A DNA stretch of 64,000 nt from [Eubacterium] eligens ATCC 27750 (GTDB lineage Bacteria; Bacillota; Clostridia; Lachnospirales; Lachnospiraceae): the NCBI RefSeq assembly GCF_000146185.1, contig NC_012778.1, positions 20,001 through 84,000 on the forward strand. The letters run 5' to 3'. Position numbers and translations under genes: made by a program. Under the pieces are notes generated by a model that was given only the letters and a program-made list of their open reading frames with translations, searched no databases and was not told the DNA's origin. The stretch's first letter is position 1, and every line of letters begins with the position of its first letter. Shown piece by piece: positions 25,905 through 34,545 of this stretch.

Positions 25905-28001
25905 ATGGAATTATTGAGAGTTTTACGGAAAAGTGTTGTATTTATTGCTATTTTTCTTGGAATAATAATCTGGTTGAGCATTTTTAAGATTAATAACACG
26001 AATGATAAAAAAGTATATGCTTATTATAATCAGTTGATGTATGAATATGCTAATCAAACAGAAATGATTGGATCATTAACATACAGCAGGTATGCACATG
26101 ATAAAGGAGATGACTACGAAGCTGACAGGGAATATATTGAAGAAGCAATAAAACTTTTACAGGAAAAATATAAATATGTCAATGCTTCTGATATGTCAAG
26201 GGCAGAGAATAATTACAAGAAAATTATTAGCAGTACATTATTTGCAGAGGAGCAAAGCTACTATGTACTTAATGCGCAAAAGTATATGGCAGATTTGGAA
26301 AGCAGAGGGGAAATCAATTTCTCTATCACTAATACTACTGCTATAGAAAAACTGGTATCAGACAAGCAACTTCCGGTTATTTTTCTGATGATGATGATAT
26401 TTGTGCTTATAACTTTTATGGAAGAGTTTGAAAATAATATGTTTCTTCAGATTAGAGGCAGTAAAAATTCCAGAAAAGTATTACCAGTAAAAAGATGTTT
26501 TATTATATTGCTTATATCAATAGTGCTTTCATTTGTTTTTAATGGTGTCATTCTGGCAATATATAAGAATATTTATGGCTGCAACATGGGAAGTCCGATA
26601 CAGAATTCTTATATGTTTAATATGTTCCCGTTAAAGACAAATGTAGCTGCATTTTTTATTATATATTGTATAACATTTGCGATAGCTATGAGTGTGTTGT
26701 CATGGCTGGTATATTTTGTTTTCCTTATTACCGGTAATTACAAATTATCAATAGCAGGAACTGGGTTGTTTTTAGTTTTTGAATATATAATTAATATTAA
26801 TATATCATCTAAGAGTGCATTTTCATTTTTAAAATACATAAATTTTTCAAATGTATTGTTTCCGGGGCAGTCATATTACATATATGAAAACTGGGGAACG
26901 GATAATTTTATTACTGATATTCAGAGTACGGCTTGGATTCTGACAATATTACTGGCAATAACAGGATTGATAGGAGTATATATTACATATTCTCATAAAT
27001 ATGCACAGGGCAGGAAGAGTGCCATAACAAAAATAATAGAAAAGTGCTCTCAGTTTATACAGATGTTATTGGGAAAAGTTCCTTTATTTGTATCTGAATT
27101 ATATAAGACTTTTATATTACAAAAGGGAATAATATTGCTTGCTGCTGCTGTTTATTTATTGATATCATGCAGAATGTACAGAGGTGTTGATTACAGTAAT
27201 ACGGATTTTTCAATGAATAATTTTTATTCTATGTTTAGTGGAAATACCGGAGATAAAGAGTGTGAAGCATATATTGAGGAATGTCGTAATGCTGTCGAAG
27301 AGTTAGGAAAAAAATCAGAGACAGATGCTAATTATAAATATAAATTCCGTGAAGCAAGTCAGACTCTTGAAAATATGGAGAATTGTCTGAAGTATGTAAG
27401 AAAAGTTAATGAGGAAAAAGGGATAGAAGCTAGAATTGTAAATCCCGCTGCTTATGAGGATATATTTGGCTCAAGGAAATATCAGAACACGGAAAGTCAG
27501 AATCTTGTATGCGTAATATTTCTTATTCTCATAATATCAGGTGAATATGTATATGAAAAAAGATGCCATATGATAGCTTTTCTTAACACTTCAAAAGAGA
27601 GAAGCAGTGTAAAGGCTGTTAAATTATTAAAAATACTTATTATATCATTTCTTATATGGGGACTTTCTGCATTTATTGATATTTTTAATATATGTCAGTT
27701 GTACAGATTAGAACAATTGTCAGCACCAATTCAGAGCCTTCAGATTTTTTATGACCTTCCTTTTAATATCAGCATAGCCGGGTATATGGTAATTGGTCAG
27801 GCATTCAGACTGGTTTTATTATTAATAATGTCAATTGGAATATATGGAATTACAAGGGCTTTAGATTATAAAGGCTGTCTTGTAATTACATTTATGGTGT
27901 TTGTTATGCCATATATGTTATTTAAATTAGGTATTAATTCTATGAGATATTTTTCTGTTGAGATTCTGATGGATTTTGGAAGAATTATAGGAAAATATTG
28001 A
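25905..28001 (+). CDS. Large ABC-2-like membrane protein with duplicated halves
   Basis: A 698-aa integral membrane protein. It appears to be two similar halves, each with one N-terminal helix, a charged extracytoplasmic helical loop of about 120-150 residues and five or six hydrophobic helices. The loops start after about residues 25 and 430. The cytoplasmic segments EEFENNMFLQIRGSKNSRKV and GEYVYEKRCHMIAFLNTSKE occupy equivalent places and resemble the coupling region of ABC-2 permeases. No ATP-binding cassette gene is adjacent, which is unusual for a permease. AGGAG lies 4 nt before ATG 25905; the open frame continues upstream inside the lipoprotein gene. The function is unknown. Confidence 0.65.
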   Translation: MELLRVLRKSVVFIAIFLGIIIWLSIFKINNTNDKKVYAYYNQLMYEYANQTEMIGSLTYSRYAHDKGDDYEADREYIEEAIKLLQEKYKYVNASDMSRAENNYKKIISSTLFAEEQSYYVLNAQKYMADLESRGEINFSITNTTAIEKLVSDKQLPVIFLMMMIFVLITFMEEFENNMFLQIRGSKNSRKVLPVKRCFIILLISIVLSFVFNGVILAIYKNIYGCNMGSPIQNSYMFNMFPLKTNVAAFFIIYCITFAIAMSVLSWLVYFVFLITGNYKLSIAGTGLFLVFEYIININISSKSAFSFLKYINFSNVLFPGQSYYIYENWGTDNFITDIQSTAWILTILLAITGLIGVYITYSHKYAQGRKSAITKIIEKCSQFIQMLLGKVPLFVSELYKTFILQKGIILLAAAVYLLISCRMYRGVDYSNTDFSMNNFYSMFSGNTGDKECEAYIEECRNAVEELGKKSETDANYKYKFREASQTLENMENCLKYVRKVNEEKGIEARIVNPAAYEDIFGSRKYQNTESQNLVCVIFLILIISGEYVYEKRCHMIAFLNTSKERSSVKAVKLLKILIISFLIWGLSAFIDIFNICQLYRLEQLSAPIQSLQIFYDLPFNISIAGYMVIGQAFRLVLLLIMSIGIYGITRALDYKGCLVITFMVFVMPYMLFKLGINSMRYFSVEILMDFGRIIGKY

Positions 28002-28033
28002 AAATATGGCTTGAGAACAATTGAATAATAAAG

Positions 28034-28063
28034 TTTGCATTTGTAAATATTATTATGTATAAT
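28034..28063 (+). promoter_or_regulatory. Putative glgP promoter
   Basis: TTTGCA (28034-28039), 18-bp spacer and TATAAT (28058-28063). It lies about 90 bp upstream of the glgP start. Confidence 0.6.
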
Positions 28064-28155
28064 TAAAACATCTATTGTGGGGCGGATTATAATTTTTACA
28101 AGGTATTATCGGCGTATTGGGGAGCCGTCCATATTCAGAAGGGAGTTTTAAATAC

Positions 28156-30630
28156 ATGGCGACAAGTTTAACACAGAATTTCAGTAAGGAAGAATTCAAG
28201 AAGAATGTAATCAGTAATTGTAAGTCTCTTTATAGAAAGAATATTGAAGAGGCTAATGATCAGGAAGTTTTCCAGGCAGTTTCTTATGCTGTTAAGGATA
28301 TTATTATTGATAAATGGATTGCCACCCATAAGCAGTATGAGAAGGACGATCCTAAGATGGTTTATTATATGTCTATGGAGTTCCTTATGGGACGTGCACT
28401 TGGTAACAACATGATTAATCTCTGTGCTTATGATGAGATTAAGGAAGCACTTGACGAGCTTGGTCTTGATATTAATGTTATTGAGGATCAGGAGCCGGAC
28501 GCAGCTTTAGGTAATGGTGGTCTTGGCCGTCTTGCTGCATGTTTCATGGATTCTTTAGCAACTCTTGAATATCCTGCATATGGATGTGGTATCCGTTATA
28601 AATATGGTATGTTCAAGCAGGAGATTAAGGACGGATATCAGGTAGAAGTTCCTGATAACTGGTTAAAGGATGGCAACCCATTTGAAATTAAGAGATCTGA
28701 ATACAGATATGAAGTTAAATTCGGTGGATATGTTCGTTCTTACAGAGATGAAAAGACTGGAAGAGATATGTTTGTTCAGGAAGATTACCGTTCTGTAATC
28801 GCTGTTCCATATGATATTCCTGTTCTTGGATATGGCAATAACACTGTTAACTCTCTTAGAATCTGGGACGCAGAGCCTGTTAATACATTTAACCTTAACT
28901 CTTTCGATAAGGGTGATTACCAGAAGGCTATTGAGGAGGAGAACCTTGCAAAGAATATCGTTGAGGTACTTTATCCTAATGATAACCATTATGCCGGTAA
29001 GGAATTAAGACTTAAGCAGCAGTATTTCTTCGTATCAGCAAGTGTACAGAGAGCTGTTGACAGATATAAGTCAATGAATAATGGGGATGTTAAGAACATT
29101 TATAAGAAGGTTACTTTCCAGCTTAATGATACACATCCAACTGTTGCAGTTGCAGAGCTTATGCGTATCCTTATGGATGAGAACGGACTTGAATGGGATG
29201 AGGCATGGGATATCACAACTAAGACTGTTGCTTATACTAACCATACAATTATGGCTGAGGCACTTGAGAAGTGGCCTATTGAGTTGTTCTCAAGACTTCT
29301 TCCAAGAATTTACCAGATTGTAGAAGAGATTAACCGTCGTTTCGTAGAAGAGATTAAGGCTAAATATCCTGGAAATCAGGAGAAGGTTCGTAAGATGGCT
29401 ATTATCTATGACGGACAGGTTAAGATGGCTAATCTTGCAATTGTTGCCGGATATTCTGTTAATGGTGTTGCAAAGCTCCACACAGAAATCTTAAAGAAGC
29501 AGGAGTTAAGAGATTTCTATGAAATGATGCCAGAGAAGTTTAATAATAAGACTAACGGTATTACTCAGAGAAGATTCTTAAAGCATGCTAACCCACTTCT
29601 TTCTGACTGGATTACAGATAAGATTGGTGATGGATGGGTTACAGATTTAAGCCAGCTTGAAAAGCTTATGCTCTATGTTGATGATCCTAAGGCTCAGCAG
29701 GATTTCATGCAGATTAAGTATAAGAACAAGGTTCGTCTTGCCAAGTATATCAAGGAAAATAACGGAATTGATGTTGATCCTAATTCTATCTTTGATGTAC
29801 AGGTTAAGAGACTTCATGAATATAAGAGACAGTTACTTAATATCTTACATGTTATGTATCTGTACAATCAGATTAAGAGAAATCCTGATTATGATATGGT
29901 TCCAAGGACATTTATCTTTGGTGCCAAGGCAGCAGCAGGATACAAGATTGCTAAGCAGACAATCAAGCTTATCAATAATGTAGCTAACGTTATTAATAAC
30001 GATGCTTCTATCAAGGGCAAGATTAAGGTTGTATTCATTGAGAACTACAGAGTATCTAATGGTGAGATTATATTTGCGGCAGCAGATGTAAGTGAGCAGA
30101 TATCTACAGCTTCTAAGGAGGCTTCAGGTACAGGTAACATGAAGTTCATGCTTAATGGTGCAATTACTCTTGGTACTATGGATGGAGCAAATGTTGAGAT
30201 TGTTAATGAAGTTGGTGCTGAAAATGCACAGATATTTGGTCTCAGCTCTGATGAAGTTATACGTTTCGAGAATGAGGGCGGATATGATCCTATGGAAATC
30301 TTTAACAATGATCAGGAAATAAGAGATGTTCTTATGGAACTTATCAATGGAAAATATTCTCCAGAGGATACAGAGATGTTCAGAGATATCTACAATTCTC
30401 TTCTTAACAATGATGGAGGCAGAAGAGCAGATACTTACTTTATTCTTAAGGACTTCCGTTCATATGCAGAGGCTCAGAGAAAGATTGATGAAAGATACAG
30501 AGATACTAACGGCTGGGCTAAGACTGTTATGACTAATACAGCCAAGGCAGGTAAGTTCTCATCAGACAGAACTATTGAAGAGTATGCTACAGAAATCTGG
30601 AAGCTTACTAAGACTCCTGTTGAGATGTAA
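28156..30630 (+). CDS. glgP: Glycogen/starch/alpha-glucan phosphorylase
   Basis: It releases glucose 1-phosphate from storage or dietary alpha-1,4-glucan, using PLP. The 824-aa protein is of full family length and contains the PLP signature EASGTGNMKFMLNGAITLGT with the cofactor lysine at about 663. Also visible are PDAALGNGGLGRLAACFMDS near residue 115 and the glucan-site segment QLNDTHPTVAVAELMR. ATG 28156 is chosen because AGAAGGGAG lies 10 nt upstream and the family N-terminus starts there; the TTG at 28117 lacks support. It is a single-gene unit with its own promoter and terminator. Confidence 0.96.
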   Translation: MATSLTQNFSKEEFKKNVISNCKSLYRKNIEEANDQEVFQAVSYAVKDIIIDKWIATHKQYEKDDPKMVYYMSMEFLMGRALGNNMINLCAYDEIKEALDELGLDINVIEDQEPDAALGNGGLGRLAACFMDSLATLEYPAYGCGIRYKYGMFKQEIKDGYQVEVPDNWLKDGNPFEIKRSEYRYEVKFGGYVRSYRDEKTGRDMFVQEDYRSVIAVPYDIPVLGYGNNTVNSLRIWDAEPVNTFNLNSFDKGDYQKAIEEENLAKNIVEVLYPNDNHYAGKELRLKQQYFFVSASVQRAVDRYKSMNNGDVKNIYKKVTFQLNDTHPTVAVAELMRILMDENGLEWDEAWDITTKTVAYTNHTIMAEALEKWPIELFSRLLPRIYQIVEEINRRFVEEIKAKYPGNQEKVRKMAIIYDGQVKMANLAIVAGYSVNGVAKLHTEILKKQELRDFYEMMPEKFNNKTNGITQRRFLKHANPLLSDWITDKIGDGWVTDLSQLEKLMLYVDDPKAQQDFMQIKYKNKVRLAKYIKENNGIDVDPNSIFDVQVKRLHEYKRQLLNILHVMYLYNQIKRNPDYDMVPRTFIFGAKAAAGYKIAKQTIKLINNVANVINNDASIKGKIKVVFIENYRVSNGEIIFAAADVSEQISTASKEASGTGNMKFMLNGAITLGTMDGANVEIVNEVGAENAQIFGLSSDEVIRFENEGGYDPMEIFNNDQEIRDVLMELINGKYSPEDTEMFRDIYNSLLNNDGGRRADTYFILKDFRSYAEAQRKIDERYRDTNGWAKTVMTNTAKAGKFSSDRTIEEYATEIWKLTKTPVEM

Positions 30631-30661
30631 TATCGGATTTGTCAGAAGATTATTGAATATT

Positions 30662-30689
30662 TCCCCGCACTTTGTGTGCGGGGATTTTT
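30662..30689 (+). terminator. Terminator after glgP
   Basis: Stem TCCCCGCAC/GTGCGGGGA with a 5-nt loop and TTTTT. Confidence 0.93.
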
Positions 30690-30771
30690 ACATTTAAAAA
30701 CAGTATAAACTTTACGAATCTGGAAAACATATTAACATCAAAGCTTTGCGAAATGATAGGAGGATGTTAGT

Positions 30772-31575
30772 ATGGCGAATGTAAGAACGCGAGGAACCGA
30801 CAAGGTTAAGGTTGTGTCAGCGGTTATTACGCTGGCAGTTATTGTTGCACTTGTGTTTGGGATATTTTCAGTAGCACAGAATGTTAAGAAATCTAAGAAC
30901 AACAATCTGGTCAATCTGAATGAAACTGAAGGAAATGTGGCTATCAAGACAGATGATGACCCGGATATTCCAGTGGAAGAACCTACAGTAGGTGATGATG
31001 ATATTATTAATGCCAACGCAAGAGCAAGCATGTCTGATGATGGTGATGGAACTGAGGATGAGGTTACGGAGCAGACAAAGGAGTCTCAGACAGAGGAACA
31101 GACGGTCAAGCCTATGACTGAAGCGGAGGTTATGGCAAATGCTATAAGTAAGTATACATTTGACCAGGGAGAGCTTATATACTGGCCTGTCAGCGGAACT
31201 GTTACGCTTGGATATAATATGGATTCTACTGTGTATTTTAAGACTCTTGGCATGTACAAATGCAGTCCTGGTATGGTAGTTGCTTCAGATGTCGGAACTA
31301 AGGTATGTGCAGCGGCATCAGGTGTAGTTGTTGATGTTGCTGAAAACACTGAAACAGGACTTACTGTAAGGCTTGCAGTAGGTAATGGGTATGAGATGAC
31401 AACAGGTATGCTTTCAGATGTGAATGTTAAGATTGGAGATACAGTTACAGCCGGTCAGCTTCTTGGTACCGTGGCCGAGCCAACAGCATACTATAAAGAA
31501 GAGGGCCCAGGAATATATTTTGCAATGACAAAGGACGGTATTCCTGTTAACCCGATGGATTTCCTCGGTGAATAA
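30772..31575 (+). CDS. Membrane-anchored M23/LytM-like protein with missing catalytic residues
   Basis: A 267-aa protein with one membrane segment (about 17-37), an acidic low-complexity linker (about 40-115) and a C-terminal LytM/M23-like domain (about 135-267). The zinc ligands of active M23 enzymes are absent: the region of the first motif reads LGYNMDSTVYF with no HxxxD, and the place of HLHFE reads GIYFAM. It is thus probably a binding or scaffold protein, like SpoIIQ of endospore formers. GATAGGAGG lies upstream of ATG 30772. A 59-aa frame follows immediately. Whether this organism sporulates cannot be told here. Compare the intact M23 enzyme at 52002. Confidence 0.78.
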   Translation: MANVRTRGTDKVKVVSAVITLAVIVALVFGIFSVAQNVKKSKNNNLVNLNETEGNVAIKTDDDPDIPVEEPTVGDDDIINANARASMSDDGDGTEDEVTEQTKESQTEEQTVKPMTEAEVMANAISKYTFDQGELIYWPVSGTVTLGYNMDSTVYFKTLGMYKCSPGMVVASDVGTKVCAAASGVVVDVAENTETGLTVRLAVGNGYEMTTGMLSDVNVKIGDTVTAGQLLGTVAEPTAYYKEEGPGIYFAMTKDGIPVNPMDFLGE

Positions 31576-31755
31576 ATGTTGACAATACGCGTAAAACCGG
31601 CACCTGTTAATGATTTTACAAGCAATGTGTGCGGAGAAACAGCCGGCAGTCTCCATTATATAAGTGGGATAACGCCTGAAAGGGCAAAGCAGGTGCTTAA
31701 TATAGATAAAGGCGGCGGGAATCCGCCGCTTACATATTTTATGGGTGTGTGGTGA
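31576..31755 (+). CDS. Possible small protein (59 aa), directly coupled to the LytM-like gene
   Basis: The stop codon of the LytM-like gene is followed without a gap by ATG 31576 (TAAATG), and the frame runs 59 codons, starting MLTIRVKPAPVNDF. It has plausible coding composition but no clear ribosome site, so translation would rely on coupling. A strong hairpin GCGGCGG-GAAT-CCGCCGC (712-729 of this kilobase, 31712-31729) lies near its end, followed by ACATATTTT, and may be the operon terminator. If so, the frame may be chance. It ends one base before the stop of the convergent trhA gene. Confidence 0.35.
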   Translation: MLTIRVKPAPVNDFTSNVCGETAGSLHYISGITPERAKQVLNIDKGGGNPPLTYFMGVW

Positions 31756-32472
31756 TTACATAATCGCAACAAAGTTGTACATCAGTATGAAGTGGCAGAG
31801 GCTTCCAGCCATAACAAATACATGAAAGATTTCATGTGTTCCGAAGTTAGGGTGCTTTGCGTTAAATGCAGGCATTTTAATTGCATATATTACGCCGCCA
31901 ATAGTGTAGAAGATTCCGCCGGCGAGAAGCCAGAAGAAAGCGGCTCCGGCAAGTGCTGAATATATCTGAGGAAGAGCCATAACACATGTCCAGCCCATTA
32001 CAATGTAGAGAACTGAAGATATCCACTTAGGACAAGTTACCCAGAGAAGCTTGAATGTGATAGCAAGAATGGCGATTCCCCACACGATGCCAAACATAAC
32101 ATAGCCATATATATTATGAAGTACAATTAGGCAGACTGGAGTGTATGAGCCTGCGATAAGAACAGGAATCATGCAGTGATCAAGCCTTTTCAGCACAATA
32201 TTGACATTACTTGATATATCAAATGTGTGATAAGTTGTGCTTGCTGCATACAGAAGAATCATACTTACCATAAATACAGTCATTGAAACAATAGATACGG
32301 TTGTTCCATAAGAGGCTGCTTTAAGAATAAGTGGGAATAATCCTGCAATTGCACAGAGCATGCCGATAAAATGTGTTATCGAACTGCCAGGGTCTTTAAT
32401 AATCATCTGGGCCTTTATCTTAGTGTGTATATTATCATTCTGTAAATGAAGTGCTGGTGCAAAAGTTGTCAT
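31756..32472 (-). CDS. trhA: Hemolysin III family protein TrhA (PAQR-like)
   Basis: A seven-helix membrane protein of 238 aa related to adiponectin/PAQR receptors; bacterial members influence membrane fluidity. The PAQR motifs are present: DPGSSITHFIGMLCAIAGL near the N-terminus with the conserved Ser and His, YHTFD in the second helix region, LDHCMIPVLIAGSYTP with Asp and His, and HEIFHVFVMAGSLCHF at the end with the HxxxH metal ligands. GGAGGG lies about 8 nt before the ATG. A promoter (32531-32559) and a 5' leader hairpin precede it. The hemolysin name is historical. Confidence 0.9.
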   Translation of the reverse strand: MTTFAPALHLQNDNIHTKIKAQMIIKDPGSSITHFIGMLCAIAGLFPLILKAASYGTTVSIVSMTVFMVSMILLYAASTTYHTFDISSNVNIVLKRLDHCMIPVLIAGSYTPVCLIVLHNIYGYVMFGIVWGIAILAITFKLLWVTCPKWISSVLYIVMGWTCVMALPQIYSALAGAAFFWLLAGGIFYTIGGVIYAIKMPAFNAKHPNFGTHEIFHVFVMAGSLCHFILMYNFVAIM

Positions 32473-32497
32473 AATAAATCCCTCCTCTTATAATGAC

Positions 32498-32518
32498 ATG
32501 TAGTATTAAAAACTACAT
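32498..32518 (-). other. Leader hairpin of trhA
   Basis: Perfect 7-bp inverted repeat ATGTAGT/ACTACAT with a 7-nt loop. It sits a few bases after the expected start of the trhA transcript and about 10 nt before its ribosome site. It could protect the 5' end or serve as an operator. Confidence 0.4.
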
Positions 32519-32530
32519 CTTGTTGACATG

Positions 32531-32559
32531 ATAATATAACAAATGGTTTGATAATGCAA
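32531..32559 (-). promoter_or_regulatory. Putative trhA promoter
   Basis: On the minus strand TTGCAT (plus 32554-32559) and TATTAT (plus 32531-32536) are separated by 17 bp. Confidence 0.5.
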
Positions 32560-32584
32560 GCGTTTTATATAAAATTAATAATTA

Positions 32585-32613
32585 TTGACATACCATGTAA
32601 GTAGGAATTAAAA
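32585..32613 (+). promoter_or_regulatory. Putative tcdA promoter
   Basis: A perfect TTGACA (32585-32590) is followed after 17 bp by TTAAAA (32608-32613), a weak -10. The distance to the start codon is about 33 bp. Confidence 0.4.
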
Positions 32614-32645
32614 TTTAGATACAAAAAGCAAAGAAAGGACAAACT

Positions 32646-33446
32646 ATGTTAAATCAGTTTTCAAGAACAGAGCTTCTGTTTGGAAAAGAAGCTATGGATA
32701 TATTAGAAAATTCCCGTGTCGCAGTATTTGGTGTAGGCGGCGTTGGTGGATATACAGTGGAGGCACTTGTAAGAAGCGGTGTAGGTGCGATTGATGTGAT
32801 AGATGATGATAAGGTGTGTCTTACCAATCTTAACAGGCAGATTATTGCAACAAGAAAAACAATAGGACAGTATAAGACAGATGTGTGCAAAGAGAGAATT
32901 CATGATATTAATCCGAATTGTGAGGTTACTGTACACAAATGTTTTTTCCTTCCGGAGACTAAAGATCAGTTTGATTTTTCAAAATATGACTATGTAGTTG
33001 ATGCGGTTGATACTGTAACAGCCAAGATAGCACTTGTAATGGCGTGTCAGGAAGCAGGAACCCCGATTATAAGCAGTATGGGTGCTGGTAATAAACTTAA
33101 TCCGGCGGAATTTGAGGTTGCTGATATATATAAGACATCGGTATGCCCGCTTGCCAAAGTTATGAGAAGAGAATTAAAGAAGAGGAATGTTAAGCACCTT
33201 AAGGTCGTATACTCTAAGGAAAAGCCCGTTCGTCCTATTGAGGATATGGGAATCAGCTGTCGTACTAATTGCATATGTCCTCCGGGAGCAGCCCACAAAT
33301 GTACAGAAAGACGCGATATTCCGGGTTCAACTGCATTTGTACCATCTGTTGTAGGACTTATAATTGCCAGTGAAGTTATTAAAGATATTACACATGATGC
33401 AATGGTTAAAACCCGTCATGAAAATGGTGTTGACATTGAAGGCTGA
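32646..33446 (+). CDS. tcdA: tRNA threonylcarbamoyladenosine dehydratase
   Basis: An E1-like enzyme that cyclises the N6-threonylcarbamoyl group of A37 (t6A to ct6A) in ATP-dependent manner. The 266-aa protein starts with RTELLFGKEAM, then the nucleotide-binding GVGGVGGYTVEALVRSGVG (about residues 30-48). It has DDDKVCLTNLNRQI with the Asp and Arg that activate the carboxylate, and the crossover region VVDAVDTVTAKIAL. The C-terminal TRHENG tail fits. The ThiF/MoeB homologues of thiamine or molybdopterin routes are longer or next to their partners, which are absent here, so TcdA is the better call. Confidence 0.9.
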   Translation: MLNQFSRTELLFGKEAMDILENSRVAVFGVGGVGGYTVEALVRSGVGAIDVIDDDKVCLTNLNRQIIATRKTIGQYKTDVCKERIHDINPNCEVTVHKCFFLPETKDQFDFSKYDYVVDAVDTVTAKIALVMACQEAGTPIISSMGAGNKLNPAEFEVADIYKTSVCPLAKVMRRELKKRNVKHLKVVYSKEKPVRPIEDMGISCRTNCICPPGAAHKCTERRDIPGSTAFVPSVVGLIIASEVIKDITHDAMVKTRHENGVDIEG

Positions 33447-33553
33447 TAGTGGTATTTTATATTCAACAACACATTTACACATCAAGTTAGTAGGTTAATG
33501 GGAACGCAAAAGCATATTTGCAAATGCATTCATAATAAGGAGGAAAATAAAAC

Positions 33554-34492
33554 ATGAGTAAAGTAATTAATAGTGCATTGGAACTTATTGGAAACACACC
33601 TCTTCTTAACGCAAGCCGTTACGCTAAGAATGCAGGAATTGAAGGAGTTACACTTCTTACAAAGCTTGAGTATCTTAACCCGGCTGGTTCAGTTAAGGAC
33701 AGAGTTGCCCTTGCTATGATTGAGGACGCTGAGAAGAAGGGTGAGCTTAAGCCAGGAGCAATGATTATAGAACCAACATCAGGTAATACAGGTATTGGTC
33801 TTGCTGCAGTTGCAGTTGCTAAGGGATACAGAGCAGTTCTTACTCTTCCTGATACAATGTCAGTTGAGAGAAGAAATCTTCTTAAGGCTTATGGTGCAGA
33901 GATTGTTCTTACAGAAGGCGCTAAGGGTATGAAGGGTGCTATCGCTAAGGCTGAGGAATTAAAGGAGCAGAATCCTGGTTCAGTAATCTTAGGCCAGTTC
34001 GTAAATCCAGCTAACCCAGCAGTTCATAAGGCTACAACAGGTCCTGAAATCTGGGAGCAGACAGAAGGAAAGGTTGATATATTTGTTGCAGGTGTGGGTA
34101 CAGGCGGAACTGTTACAGGTGTTGGTGAATACCTTAAGTCACAGAACCCGGATGTAAAGATTGTTGCTGTAGAGCCAGCTACAAGCCCGGTTCTTTCAAA
34201 GGGAGAGGCAGGACCACATAAGATTCAGGGTATTGGTGCAGGATTTGTTCCAGATACACTTAATACTAAGATATATGATGAAGTTATCGCAATCGAGAAT
34301 GAAGATGCATTCGTAGAGGGTAGAAGCTTTGCAAAGAGCGAGGGTATACTTGTTGGTATCTCTTCAGGTGCAGCACTTAAGGCAGCACAGATACTTGCAG
34401 CCCGCCCAGAGAATGCAGGAAAGACAATTGTTGCACTTCTTCCAGATTCAGGTGACAGATATCTTTCAACAGCACTTTTTAATGAACAGTAA
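33554..34492 (+). CDS. cysK: Cysteine synthase A (O-acetylserine sulfhydrylase)
   Basis: It forms cysteine from O-acetylserine and sulfide using PLP. The 312-aa protein has IGNTPLL, the PLP-lysine segment NPAGSVKDR (Lys48), [12 protein letters not shown] that binds the substrate carboxylate, [12 protein letters not shown] for the cofactor phosphate and SSGAALKAA near the end. A strong AAGGAGG precedes ATG 33554. In the 107-bp gap upstream, GCATATTTGCAAATGC (33512-33527) is a near-palindrome that could bind a regulator; no S-box riboswitch or T-box is seen. It ends in a bidirectional terminator shared with pgi. Confidence 0.96.
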   Translation: MSKVINSALELIGNTPLLNASRYAKNAGIEGVTLLTKLEYLNPAGSVKDRVALAMIEDAEKKGELKPGAMIIEPTSGNTGIGLAAVAVAKGYRAVLTLPDTMSVERRNLLKAYGAEIVLTEGAKGMKGAIAKAEELKEQNPGSVILGQFVNPANPAVHKATTGPEIWEQTEGKVDIFVAGVGTGGTVTGVGEYLKSQNPDVKIVAVEPATSPVLSKGEAGPHKIQGIGAGFVPDTLNTKIYDEVIAIENEDAFVEGRSFAKSEGILVGISSGAALKAAQILAARPENAGKTIVALLPDSGDRYLSTALFNEQ

Positions 34493-34500
34493 TATATTAG

Positions 34501-34543
34501 AAAAAAGGCAGGGACTTGAAAATTTCAAGTCCCTGCCTTTTTT
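34501..34543. terminator. Bidirectional terminator between cysK and pgi
   Basis: A long near-perfect stem, AAAAAAGGCAGGGACTTGAA paired with the complementary TTCAAGTCCCTGCCTTTTTT, with runs of A and T on its two sides. It serves both convergent genes. Confidence 0.95.
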
Positions 34544-34545
34544 CG

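Noticed and set aside
23503..28001. Prophage or insertion element around the accessory stretch
   Set aside because: No integrase, transposase, terminal repeats or phage structural genes; tRNA genes are not adjacent.
33447..33553. S-box or other sulfur riboswitch before cysK
   Set aside because: The gap is only 107 bp and shows no SAM-riboswitch core; only a short near-palindrome is seen.
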